NCBI RefSeq assembly: GCF_004348345.1 | Contig: NZ_SMJZ01000001.1 | Location: forward strand, 62,001-126,000 | From: Nonomuraea longispora | GTDB lineage: Bacteria > Actinomycetota > Actinomycetes > Streptosporangiales > Streptosporangiaceae | Direction of reading: 5' to 3' | Length of the DNA: 64,000 nt | Shown: piece by piece, positions 41,845-49,652 of the stretch | How positions within the stretch are numbered: the stretch's first letter is position 1 | Layout: every line of letters begins with the position of its first letter | Position numbers and translations under genes: made by a program | Notes under the pieces: generated by a model | What the model was told of the DNA's origin: nothing | Seen by the model: the letters and a program-made list of their open reading frames with translations, nothing else | Database searches by the model: none

Positions 41845-42279
41845 CTAGGCCGAGGGGAAGCCGCGGACGAAGCGGCGCTGCCACGGGGTCTCGACGGCGC
41901 CCTTGGCGTAGTGCTCGCGTACGTACGCGACCGCCTGGTTGCCGGGCACGCCGTCGAGCACGGCCAGGCAGGCCAGCGCCGTGCCGGTGCGGCCCCGGCC
42001 GCCGCCGCACGCGATCTCGACCCGTTCGTACGCGGCACGGCGCAGCGCCTCTCTCAGGGCCTCCGCGGTCGCGTGCCGATCGGACGGCAACCAGAAGTCG
42101 GGCCAGCGCAGCCACAGGTGCCGCCACTCCACCGCGGCCGGGCGGCGGCCGAGCAGATAGAGGCCGAACACGGGCAGCGGGCCTTCGGGCAGCGCGTGCC
42201 TGAGCCCCCGGCCGCGCACGAGGCGCCCCGACGGCAGTCGCATGACCCCCTCCGCGGCAGGATCCCAGGTCTCGGTCAC
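41845..42279 (-). CDS. Protein-tyrosine-phosphatase-like protein
   Basis: 144 residues. The P-loop C-G-G-G-R-G-R-T-G-T near residue 89 matches C-x5-R-T/S of cysteine phosphatases, so Cys and Arg are in place. The general acid Asp could be in W-P-D-F-W-L-P, as in PTP WPD loops. It acts on phosphotyrosine or small phosphates; target unknown. Small size and position suggest a compact dual-specificity form. A 14-bp palindrome GAGGACATGTCCTC overlaps its stop. Confidence 0.85.
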   Translation of the reverse strand: MTETWDPAAEGVMRLPSGRLVRGRGLRHALPEGPLPVFGLYLLGRRPAAVEWRHLWLRWPDFWLPSDRHATAEALREALRRAAYERVEIACGGGRGRTGTALACLAVLDGVPGNQAVAYVREHYAKGAVETPWQRRFVRGFPSA

Positions 42280-43053
42280 GCGGCGAGCGTAGCCGAACCG
42301 GCGGGCGCGGTGACAACGTTCAGCTTCCGGCTGATCGAATGCCGTCTCACGCGTTGAGGGGAGAGCCCTCTGAACGTGCCCAGCCCCAGCGGTTGGAGGT
42401 CGGCTTCGCCGGCGTCCAGCGGCACCCTGGAGAAGGCCGCGTGGAGCACGACGGACTCATCCGGTACAGCGGCACCTGGTCCCCCGGCGCGTTCTTGGTC
42501 GTCACCTCGTGGTGCGCGAGGGCGTCCGGATCACGCGGCGGGTCAGGCTTTCCGGCAGGAGCCGCTTCGTGGACCCCGGACGGGAGCCGCTCGCCCGGGA
42601 CGCCGGCTCTCCCCGCCGGACCGCCCGAGCGCCGGATCGGAGACGCCAGGCGAACCGCCGGACGCCGGAGCGGCGTCTGAAGTCGGCGTCGGCGCCCAGG
42701 CCTGGATGGAGCGTCTTGACGGCGACCAGGTCTGAGCCGACCAGAGCATGGGACCGAAATGCCCGAGATGCCCTATTTACGAAGAAGCTACATATTGTCG
42801 GTGGGCAGCAAATTCGGAGCACCAGATTATCAAATTAGACCGTGCCATCATCAGGATGATCTTGCCGATCACAACGGCCCTGACCTGCACAAATACCGCC
42901 ATTTCGCACCCTGTTACCGAATCGCATTCCATACGAACACGATCTGACACAGCAACATCACGATCAGCCGTACACATGGTCAAATATCTAGCATCCTCTG
43001 TTATGGTCCCTTCCTGCCCGAAAATATGGGACACCCTTTACCCGAGGAGGATC
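42280..43053. other. Gene-poor 774-bp stretch, AT-rich in its right half
   Basis: No frame is convincing as an intact gene. From about 42770 to 43040 the GC content drops clearly below the neighbours, with runs such as GAAGAAGCTACATATTG and TCAAATATCTAGCATCC, and it ends in GAGGAGG before the secreted-protein start. The right half probably contains that gene's promoter or transferred DNA. The left half includes the kinase remnant listed separately. Confidence 0.6.
42670..42732 (-). pseudogene. Remnant of a Ser/Thr kinase glycine-loop/Lys region
   Basis: Read on the minus strand, D-L-V-A-V-K-T-L-H-P-G-L-G-A-D-A-D-F-R-R is the VAIK lysine strand and helix-C approach of actinobacterial Ser/Thr kinases. 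The frame upstream and downstream has no kinase features and ends quickly, so only about 21 codons remain. It is probably a decayed fragment. Confidence 0.5.
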
Positions 43054-43923
43054 ATGCGGAGCGCCCGAAGGATCATCGCCATCAGCACCGCTCTGGCGGC
43101 GGCCACCGCTCCCCTGCTGGCAGTCGCGTCTCCTGCAGCCGCCGCGCAGCCCGCGACGACCGTCCAGCAGGCCCTGCCGCTGGACGACGTGCTCCCCATC
43201 CAGGGGCTCAACCCGCTGCAGCAGCTCAAGCGCGTCAAGCAGTTGCTGAAGTCCGGCTACGTGCCGCAGGCGTTGAGCGTGACGAACGCGGCCAACCCCC
43301 AGTACGCGTCCGTCTGGGTCAAGGACACCACCCGCAAGGTCAACGTACTGCAGGGCCTTTCGGCCCTCGACCTGCAGAAGCGCATCACCGAGCAGCTGAG
43401 GCTGGGCTTTGTGCCGAGCATCATCAGCGGCACCGGCTCGGGCCCCGGCGCCATCTTCGCGGCGGTCTTCGAGAAGAAGGCCTCCGGCAAGGCCGAGGCC
43501 AAGGTCGACCTGACCAAGGACGCCTTCCAGAAGCTCAACACCCAGCTCAGCGGCTCCGGTCTCAGCCTCGCCTCGGTCGACGTCTACGGCACCGTCGAGA
43601 AGCCGCTCTACGCGGCCGTCTGGGTCGCCGGCGCCGCCACCGGTGCCGTCAAGGTGAGCCTCGGCCAGACCGTGGAGCAGCGCGGCAAGGAACTCCTGGC
43701 GATGGCCAAGCAGGGTCTGCGCCCGGTTCTCATGGCCATCGAGCCCGGCCAGCTCTACACCACCGTGTGGAGCAAGGGCAGCACGACCGGTCTGAAGGAA
43801 CACCTGAACCTCAACCGCGTGACCTACACCGTGCAGAACACCAAGATGAAGGCCCTGGGCTACACGCCTGTCGTCCTGGACACCGCGGGCAACACCTTCG
43901 CCGCCATCTGGAGCAAGGGCTGA
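43054..43923 (+). CDS. Secreted protein with five tandem ~50-residue repeats
   Basis: 289 residues from ATG 43054, with GAGGAGG spaced properly. A Sec signal peptide covers 1-31 (R-R then hydrophobic core, A-A-A cleavage). The mature protein repeats a unit that reads G-(Y/F/L)-x-P ... (Y/F)-x-A-V-W-x-K-G, at about 68-91, 118-142, 168-193, 226-247 and 268-289, each preceded by an amphipathic helix L-x-x-L-x-Q-x-K. This resembles the bacterial tandem repeat domain found in polyglycine-hydrolase-like secreted proteins, from memory. No catalytic motif is obvious, so it may bind a polymer or protein. Confidence 0.85.
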   Translation: MRSARRIIAISTALAAATAPLLAVASPAAAAQPATTVQQALPLDDVLPIQGLNPLQQLKRVKQLLKSGYVPQALSVTNAANPQYASVWVKDTTRKVNVLQGLSALDLQKRITEQLRLGFVPSIISGTGSGPGAIFAAVFEKKASGKAEAKVDLTKDAFQKLNTQLSGSGLSLASVDVYGTVEKPLYAAVWVAGAATGAVKVSLGQTVEQRGKELLAMAKQGLRPVLMAIEPGQLYTTVWSKGSTTGLKEHLNLNRVTYTVQNTKMKALGYTPVVLDTAGNTFAAIWSKG

Positions 43924-43936
43924 CCGCTCCCTCAGA

Positions 43937-43976
43937 CACGGGATCCCGGTGAGGCCGCGGCCACCGGGATCCCGTG
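43937..43976 (+). terminator. Perfect 15-bp hairpin terminator
   Basis: CACGGGATCCCGGTG (43937-43951) pairs exactly with CACCGGGATCCCGTG (43962-43976) across a 10-nt loop, 14 bp after the stop of the secreted repeat protein. Confidence 0.85.
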
Positions 43977-44248
43977 CGCGCCGGACACCACCTCGCCGAC
44001 GCCCTGCCTGCCGCCTGCGCGTGACCGGCAGCGTACGGGACGAGCGGGGTGCGGCGCGCCGACCCCCCGACGCCGCGGCGGCCATCCCCCTCTCCCGGCG
44101 ATCAGGGACGTACGTTCCTTGGTCGCCGGGCGGGCCGCACCTCGGCCACCGACGCCACGCGGCAGCGTCCGATGCCGGAGAACGAGCCGCCTCGCCGTCG
44201 CCGTACCCGTCGCGGAGTTCGCGCAGGTGCCCGGCCTGGTCGGCGATC

Positions 44249-44395
44249 AGGCGGTACATCACGGTCGTCACCGTGAGCGACGGCGAGATCGTGCACTGCC
44301 GCGACTACTGGAACCCGCTCGCCGCCGCCGAGACGATGGGCGGGCTCGGCGCCATGGTTGAACGTGCCGGCCGAAATGTCGTTGGTGGGCCGTAG
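44249..44395 (+). pseudogene. C-terminal remnant of a SnoaL/ketosteroid-isomerase-like gene
   Basis: The frame ending at 44395 reads V-V-T-V-S-D-G-E-I-V-H-C-R-D-Y-W-N-P-L-A, the last strands of SnoaL-like NTF2-fold proteins. About 48 codons remain and no N-terminal half is found upstream in any frame, so the gene appears truncated. No start codon or ribosome site precedes it. Confidence 0.5.
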
Positions 44396-44431
44396 GCTTC
44401 GCGTCGTTCGGCCAAGCAGGAGGGAAGCCGC

Positions 44432-45013
44432 GTGGGGGATTGGTTCCAGACGATCGTGGACGTCGAGGCGTCGCCCGAGGAGGCGGGCGCGCTGGCGGAC
44501 GGCGTCCTGAGCTGGCTGGTCTCGTCCGGCGTGGTCGCCGCCGAGCGCACCGACTGCGTCATCGGCGCCGCCCTCGGCCATCCGTCGGGCCCGCGCGCCG
44601 GCGAGGTGGTGGACGCCTCCGGCTGGAGCGGGCCGTGGCAGGGCGGCCTGGAGGTCAGGGTCGGCCGCACTGTCTTCGACGGAGGGCAGGGCGACCCGAC
44701 GGCCGTGACCTGCCCGCACTGCGCGGCGACGGTCGAGCTGATGAACGACGACTTCGAGCTCGACCGCGAGGCGTGGGAGCCCTTCCGCGACGTCGTGCAC
44801 GAGTGGGACGAAGGGTACGACGTCGTCATCGACTGCCCGTCCTGCGGCAGGCCGGTCGAGCCGGCCGGCTGGCGGTGGGCCGACGACTATTTCGCGTTCG
44901 GCCACCTCGGCTTCAGGTTCTGGGGGTGGCCGCCGCTGCGCACCGGCTTCGTCGACGGCATCACCGTCCGCCTGGCCGGCCACCGCGTGGTGCTGCTCGA
45001 CGGCAAGCTGTGA
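44432..45013 (+). CDS. Hypothetical protein with a zinc ribbon
   Basis: 193 residues from GTG 44432 with AGGAGGGA upstream. The first half is alpha/beta without a known motif; a CxxC pair C-P-H-C near 91 and C-P-S-C near 135 could form a zinc ribbon. It is rich in Trp (W-A-D-D-Y-F, F-W-G-W-P). Cytoplasmic. The family occurs in actinomycetes, but function is unknown. Convergent with the GT2 gene. Confidence 0.75.
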   Translation: MGDWFQTIVDVEASPEEAGALADGVLSWLVSSGVVAAERTDCVIGAALGHPSGPRAGEVVDASGWSGPWQGGLEVRVGRTVFDGGQGDPTAVTCPHCAATVELMNDDFELDREAWEPFRDVVHEWDEGYDVVIDCPSCGRPVEPAGWRWADDYFAFGHLGFRFWGWPPLRTGFVDGITVRLAGHRVVLLDGKL

Positions 45014-45023
45014 ACGCCGGTAT

Positions 45024-45680
45024 TCAGCCGAGTTCGGCCATGACCCGCCGCATGTCCGAGACGGCCTGCAGGGTGCCGCGCACTGTTCCCGTCACCTTCG
45101 AACGTCCTTCCCTGGGCAGGTAGGCGACCTCCGACTCGGCGATCCGCCAGCCGGCCGCGGCTGCCCGCAGCACCATCTCGCACGGATAGCCGAAGCGCCG
45201 GTCGGTGAGCCCGAGGTCCAGCAGCCGGTTCCGCCGGGCGGCCCGCATCGGCCCGAGGTCGTGCAGCAGGGCCCCGGTGCGGCGGCGCAGGATGCGGGCG
45301 AGCACGGCGTTGCCGATCCGGGCGTGCCAGGGCCACACGCCGCGGGCCTGCGGCCGGCGGGCACCGAGCACCAGGTCGGCCCGGCCGCCGGTGACGGGCG
45401 CGACCACCGCGGGCAGCTCGCGGGGGTCGAGTGAGGCGTCGGCGTCCATGAAGCAGACGACGTCGGCGGTCGAGGCGAGCAGGCCGGCGTGGCAGGCGGC
45501 GCCGAAGCCGCGCCGCGGCTCGTGGACGACCTGGGCGCCGAGCTCGTGGGCGACCTCGGCCGTGCGGTCGGTCGAGCCGTTGTCGACCACGATGGGCCGA
45601 TGGCCGTCGGGCATGCGCCCGAGCACCCAGCCGAGCGCGGCCTCCTCGTTCAGGCAGGGGAGGATCACATCCACCGTCAT
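45024..45680 (-). CDS. Family 2 glycosyltransferase
   Basis: 218 residues. GT-A fold: V-I-L-P-C-L-N-E-E at the N-terminus, V-V-D-N-G-S-T-D nucleotide site near 32-39, and the metal motif D-A-D near 78. A dolichol-phosphate mannose synthase-like protein without membrane helices. Its start overlaps the stop of the upstream epimerase gene by 4 bp (ATGA), so the two make a two-step unit: sugar-nucleotide modification then transfer. Faces the GT-C side of the same cluster. Confidence 0.92.
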   Translation of the reverse strand: MTVDVILPCLNEEAALGWVLGRMPDGHRPIVVDNGSTDRTAEVAHELGAQVVHEPRRGFGAACHAGLLASTADVVCFMDADASLDPRELPAVVAPVTGGRADLVLGARRPQARGVWPWHARIGNAVLARILRRRTGALLHDLGPMRAARRNRLLDLGLTDRRFGYPCEMVLRAAAAGWRIAESEVAYLPREGRSKVTGTVRGTLQAVSDMRRVMAELG

Positions 45681-46657
45681 GATCGGGCGAACTCCTTCAT
45701 CCCGGCGTCGAAACCGATCCCGGCGTGGAACCCGAGGTCCCTGCCGGCCCGTTCGGGTGAGGCCACGATGTGGCGCACGTCGCCCAGCCGGTAGCCCCCT
45801 GTGGTCCGCGGGTCAGGCCCGCCCCGCTCGGCGGCCAGCGTCGCCGCCATCTCGCCCACGGTGTGCGGGGCGCCGCTCGCGATGTTGTACGCCCTCAGCT
45901 CCCCCGGCCGCGACGGAGCCTGCATGGCCGCCAGGTTCGCACGGGCGACGTCGCGCACGTGCACGAAATCGCGGAGCTGGCGGCCGTCCTCGAACACCTT
46001 CGGCGCCCGGCCCGCCGCCAGCTCGGAACGGAAGACCGCGGCCACTCCCGCGTAGGGCGTGTCGCGGGGCATGCGCGGGCCGTAGACGTTGTGGTACCTG
46101 AGCGCGACGGCGCTCCCGCCGGTCTCCCTGGCCCAGTTGGCGCTCAGGTGTTCCTGGGCGAGCTTGCTGGTGGCGTAGGCGTTGCGCGGATCGGGTGCGG
46201 CGTCCTCGCCGATGGAGGCGCAGCGCACCGGCTCGCCGCACCGCGGACAGTTCGGCTCGAACCGGCCCTGCTCCAGGTCCGTCACGGTACGCGGCCCCGG
46301 CCGGACCCGGCCATGCCGTACGCACTCGTAGTCGCCCTCGCCGTAGACGACCATGGAGGAGGCCAGCACCAGGCGTCCGATGCGGTGCCTGGCCATGGCG
46401 GCCAGCAGCACGGCGGTGCCGTACACGTTGACCGAGGCGTAGTCCGGCAGGTCGGACACGTCCACGCCGAGCCCGACCTTGGCGGCCTGGTGCACGACGA
46501 CGTCGACGCCCGGCAGCAGCGCGTCCAGGGCCTGCGCGTCGCGTACGTCGGCGCCGTGGCGCAGATCCAGGCCGGCGACGTCGTGACCCGCCGCCTCCAG
46601 GGTCTCGGCCACGTGCCCGCCGATGAAACCGGCCGAGCCGGTGACCATCACTCTCAC
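45677..46657 (-). CDS. NAD-dependent epimerase/dehydratase with a CxxC insertion
   Basis: 326 residues, extended short-chain dehydrogenase. G-S-A-G-F-I-G-G Rossmann loop, catalytic S-S-M and Y-A-T-S-K near 160-175, and D-F-V-H-V-R-D-V. Between residues 135 and 145 an insert N-C-P-R-C-G-E-P-V-R-C could bind zinc, unusual for this family. Substrate is probably a UDP- or dTDP-sugar. It is the first gene of the minus-strand half of the cluster and lies 130 bp from the divergent GT-C gene. Confidence 0.92.
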   Translation of the reverse strand: MRVMVTGSAGFIGGHVAETLEAAGHDVAGLDLRHGADVRDAQALDALLPGVDVVVHQAAKVGLGVDVSDLPDYASVNVYGTAVLLAAMARHRIGRLVLASSMVVYGEGDYECVRHGRVRPGPRTVTDLEQGRFEPNCPRCGEPVRCASIGEDAAPDPRNAYATSKLAQEHLSANWARETGGSAVALRYHNVYGPRMPRDTPYAGVAAVFRSELAAGRAPKVFEDGRQLRDFVHVRDVARANLAAMQAPSRPGELRAYNIASGAPHTVGEMAATLAAERGGPDPRTTGGYRLGDVRHIVASPERAGRDLGFHAGIGFDAGMKEFARS

Positions 46658-46787
46658 CCCGCCGACGCTAGCCCGTCGCTACGGCCGCGCCGAAGGGACG
46701 TAAGGGGTTCGTAAGGGCTCTTACGGACGGCGAACGGACGTCGCCGCCGCGGTCCTGGAACGGCCGCGGGATGCGAGGCTGCCGCTC

Positions 46788-48104
46788 GTGAACCGAAGTC
46801 TGCTCCTCGCCGGCGGCGCCCTCGCCGCCCTGGCGGCCGTCCTGCTCAGGATGGCCGCCGGGCCGCCGGGCCTGGGCTGGACGCTGGCCGCCTGGGCACT
46901 GTTCGCGGCCGCGCTGTGGCTGGTCAGGAAGGTACCGGAGCGGCGGCTCGGCACGCTGGTCGTCGCCGGCGGGATCGTGCTGGCCGCGACCGGGCTGGCG
47001 GCCCCGCCGAGCAGCAGCACCGACTCCTTCCGGTACGCCTGGGACGGCCGGGTGCAGGCCGCCGGCATCTCCCCCTACGACTTCCCGCCGGCCGACCCGG
47101 CGCTCGAACGGCTGCGCGACGACTGGCTGTTCCCCGCCGCCTGCGGCGCCCCTGCCCTGTGGTCCCTGCCCGGCGGCGGCTGCACCAGGATCAACCGCCC
47201 CGCCGAACCCACGATCTACCCGCCGGTCGCGCAGGGCTACTTCCTGCTGGTCCACTGGCTGTCGCCGGAGGGCTCCCGGCACAAGGCCCTCCAGGTCGGC
47301 GGCTGGGCGATGGCCGTGCTGACGCTGGCGGCGCTGTGCCGGTTCGCGGGCGCCCGGCGGGCGGCGTACTGGGCGTGGTGCCCCGCGGTGCCGATCGAGG
47401 CGGTGAACAACGCGCACGTCGACATGCTGGGCGTGCTGCTGGTGGTGGCGGCCTTCGCCGCCGTCCGCGCCGGTCGCGCCCGGGGCGCCCTGCTCGGCGC
47501 GGCCGTGGCGGCCAAGCTGCTGCCCGCGACGGCGCTGCCCGGCGCCCTGTCCGGCGTGCTGGCGCACGGCGTGGCGTGGCGGCGCGTCCTCGTGACCGTG
47601 GTGCCGGCCGTGCTCGTGGCGGCGCTGTCGTACGTGCCGTACGTGCTGGCCTCGGGCGCCGCCGTCGTGGGATACCTGCCGGGCTACATCGCCGAGGAGC
47701 GCTACGACGGCGCGGGCCACGGCAACCGTTACGGGGTCCTGCGGCTGCTCCTCCCCGACTCGTGGGCCCCTTATGCCGCGATCGCGCTGCTCGGCCTGGT
47801 CGTCCTCCTCGTCCTGCGCCACGGCGACGCCGACCGGCCCTGGCAGGGCGCGCTGCTGGTCAGCGGCTCGCTGCTGCTGCTGTTCACCCCCGGCTACTCC
47901 TGGTACGCGCTGCTGGTCGTCGCGTTGACCGCCCTGGACGGACGGGTGGAATGGCTGGGCGTCGCCTTGGCCGCCGCGGTCGCCTACACCGCGGGCCCGG
48001 CCGCCCCCGGCAGCCTCGGCACCCCCTTCTACGCCGCGGCCGCGCTGGCCGTGCTGATCGGCTGGGCCGTACGCCGGTCCCATGCGGTGGAGGTACGCCC
48101 GTGA
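46788..48104 (+). CDS. GT-C-type membrane mannosyltransferase-like protein (GT87/DUF2029-like)
   Basis: 438 residues with about 11 membrane helices. After two helices comes a long outside loop with D-S-F-R-Y-A-W-D-G-R-V, whose Asp residues are the likely catalytic bases of polyprenyl-phosphate sugar transferases, and P-T-I-Y-P-P-V-A-Q. Similar to alpha-mannosyltransferases for lipoglycans. It opens the plus-strand half of the cluster, and its stop overlaps the next start by 4 bp. Confidence 0.85.
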   Translation: MNRSLLLAGGALAALAAVLLRMAAGPPGLGWTLAAWALFAAALWLVRKVPERRLGTLVVAGGIVLAATGLAAPPSSSTDSFRYAWDGRVQAAGISPYDFPPADPALERLRDDWLFPAACGAPALWSLPGGGCTRINRPAEPTIYPPVAQGYFLLVHWLSPEGSRHKALQVGGWAMAVLTLAALCRFAGARRAAYWAWCPAVPIEAVNNAHVDMLGVLLVVAAFAAVRAGRARGALLGAAVAAKLLPATALPGALSGVLAHGVAWRRVLVTVVPAVLVAALSYVPYVLASGAAVVGYLPGYIAEERYDGAGHGNRYGVLRLLLPDSWAPYAAIALLGLVVLLVLRHGDADRPWQGALLVSGSLLLLFTPGYSWYALLVVALTALDGRVEWLGVALAAAVAYTAGPAAPGSLGTPFYAAAALAVLIGWAVRRSHAVEVRP

Positions 48105-48400
48105 ACCTCAGCAGCGTCGCCGCCAGGTTCACCGGCACCCTGCGTTCCGAGCAGGTGGCCGCCAAGCTGGGCGTCTGGCTGGGCGTGAGCTTCACCGTCG
48201 CGTTCGTCACCGGGCTGTTCAGCCATTTCACGCAGCATCCGCCCGCCTGGCTGTGGTGGCCGTGCCGGCGCTGGGCCGCGCGGGCCGACAACCCGTCGAT
48301 CCTGCCGCTGTCGTACGGCGTCAACCTCCTCGTCGTCCTCGCAGCGATCGCCCTGCTCGCGGTTGGGGATCACCTGCTGTCGGCATTCCGGAAGGACTGA
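48101..48400 (+). CDS. Truncated membrane-anchor protein (molybdo-oxidoreductase-like N-terminus)
   Basis: 99 residues from GTG 48101, overlapping the upstream stop by 4 bp. The first 55 residues (L-G-V-W-L-G-V-S-F and S-H-F-T-Q-H-P-P-A-W-L-W-W-P) resemble the membrane start of large molybdopterin-dependent oxidoreductases found in this gene set in related genomes, as I recall. After the W-W-P motif the expected sequence is replaced by an unrelated tail with a second helix. The catalytic domain is absent, so this looks like a deletion product or a repurposed small protein. Confidence 0.6.
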   Translation: MNLSSVAARFTGTLRSEQVAAKLGVWLGVSFTVAFVTGLFSHFTQHPPAWLWWPCRRWAARADNPSILPLSYGVNLLVVLAAIALLAVGDHLLSAFRKD

Positions 48401-48429
48401 GCACGCTGAGCCATCATCCGTTCCAGATC

Positions 48430-49044
48430 GTGATCATCGCCAAGGAACCGCTGCCCGGCAAGGTCAAGACCCGTCTCACCCCGCCGTACAGCCCGGCCGA
48501 GGCCGCCGCCCTCGCCGAGGCCGCGCTCCGCGACAGCGTGCGCGCCGCCGCCAAGGCGCCGGCCACCCAGCGGGTGCTCGCCCTCGACGGGCTGCCCGGC
48601 CGCTGGCTGCCCGCGGAATTCGTGGTCATCCCGCAGCACGGGGCCGGCCTGGACGAGCGCCTGGCGGCCGCGTTCGCCGACGTCCACCGGCTGCGGCCCG
48701 GACCTGTCGTACTGATCGGCATGGACACCCCCCAGGTCACCCCCGCGCTCCTGCGCGAGGCCGGCGAGGCGCTCGAACGGCACGACGCGGTGTACGGCCC
48801 GGCCGCCGACGGCGGATTCTGGCTGCTCGGCCTGCGGCGACCGGACCCGGGGCTGCTGCTCGGGGTGCCCATGTCCCATCCGGAGACCGGCAAGCACCAA
48901 CTCGACCGGCTCGGACGCGCCGGGCTGGCCGTGCACCACCTGCCCGAGCTGACCGACGTCGACACCGCGGCGGACGCCGCCGCCGTCGCCGCCGAGGCGC
49001 CCGCGTCCTGCTTCGCCGCCGCCCTGCGGGAGCTGGGCCGATGA
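48430..49044 (+). CDS. DUF2064/TIGR04282-type transferase
   Basis: 204 residues from GTG 48430. No ATG/GTG/TTG lies in the expected position a few codons earlier, and GGAAGGA at 48390 would suit a rare CTG at 48406, so the start is uncertain. The N-terminus I-I-A-K-E-P-L-P-G-K-V-K-T-R-L is the family signature; V-L-I-G-M-D-T-P-Q and D-G-G-F-W-L-L-G follow. These nucleotidyl/glycosyl transferase-like proteins are poorly characterised; one member is linked to arsenosugar synthesis. Its stop overlaps the methyltransferase start (ATGA). Confidence 0.85.
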   Translation: MIIAKEPLPGKVKTRLTPPYSPAEAAALAEAALRDSVRAAAKAPATQRVLALDGLPGRWLPAEFVVIPQHGAGLDERLAAAFADVHRLRPGPVVLIGMDTPQVTPALLREAGEALERHDAVYGPAADGGFWLLGLRRPDPGLLLGVPMSHPETGKHQLDRLGRAGLAVHHLPELTDVDTAADAAAVAAEAPASCFAAALRELGR

Positions 49045-49652
49045 TCGGGGAACTCTACGCCGACGCCCTCGCGGGAGAGAGCGCCGAGCTCGAACACGTG
49101 GACGGCACCCGCACCACGCTGGAGACCGCCCGCTGGTTCGAGCCGATCGACGGGGACGAGGAGCTTCTGAGCCACTGCTCCAGCCCCACGCTGGACGTCG
49201 GCTCCGGCCCCGGGCGTCTCACCGCGGCGTTGACCCGGCGCGGGGTGCGGGCTCTCGGCATCGACATCACGCCGCGCGCCGTCGCCCTGACCCGCCGCGC
49301 CGGGGGTTTCGCCCTGCTGCGGGACGTCTTCGACGACATTCCGGGCAGCGGCCGCTGGGCGACGGCGCTGCTCGCCGACGGCAACATCGGCATCGGCGGC
49401 AACCCCGAGGCGCTGCTCCACAGGCTCAGGCAGCTCCTGCGGCCGGGCGGCACGATCCTGGCCGAGGTCGCTCCGCCCGGGACGCGCAGCCGCGTCGACC
49501 GGCTCCGGCTGCGCCGGGGGCCGCTGACCGGTGAGTGGTTCGGCTGGGCGACCGTCTCGGCGACCGACATCCGGCGCATCGGGCTCGCCGCCGGCTTCGC
49601 GGAAGCCGACTGCTGGACCGCGTACGGCCGCTGCCTGGCCCGCCTGCGCTAG
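49041..49652 (+). CDS. Class I SAM-dependent methyltransferase
   Basis: 203 residues. SAM-binding L-D-V-G-S-G-P-G-R near 51, the acidic strand end G-I-D-I-T-P near 76, and L-R-P-G-G-T near 132. It lacks a membrane helix. As last gene of the plus-strand half of the glycan-like cluster it may methylate the product. It ends at TAG inside a CTAG shared with the stop of the convergent NUDIX gene. Confidence 0.9.
   Translation: MIGELYADALAGESAELEHVDGTRTTLETARWFEPIDGDEELLSHCSSPTLDVGSGPGRLTAALTRRGVRALGIDITPRAVALTRRAGGFALLRDVFDDIPGSGRWATALLADGNIGIGGNPEALLHRLRQLLRPGGTILAEVAPPGTRSRVDRLRLRRGPLTGEWFGWATVSATDIRRIGLAAGFAEADCWTAYGRCLARLR

Noticed and set aside
41832-41845. Palindrome GAGGACATGTCCTC at the end of two convergent genes
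   Set aside because: Seven-base arms without a loop or T-run are too weak to call a terminator.
42777-43034. An 85-codon minus frame in the AT-rich region
   Set aside because: It has no recognisable domain or ribosome site and overlaps the promoter of the secreted-repeat gene; kept as a weak possibility only.
42988-44271. A minus frame antisense to the secreted-repeat protein starting M-Y-R-L-I-A-D-Q-A-G
   Set aside because: The first 20 residues look protein-like, but the rest is the antisense of a well-supported secreted protein.
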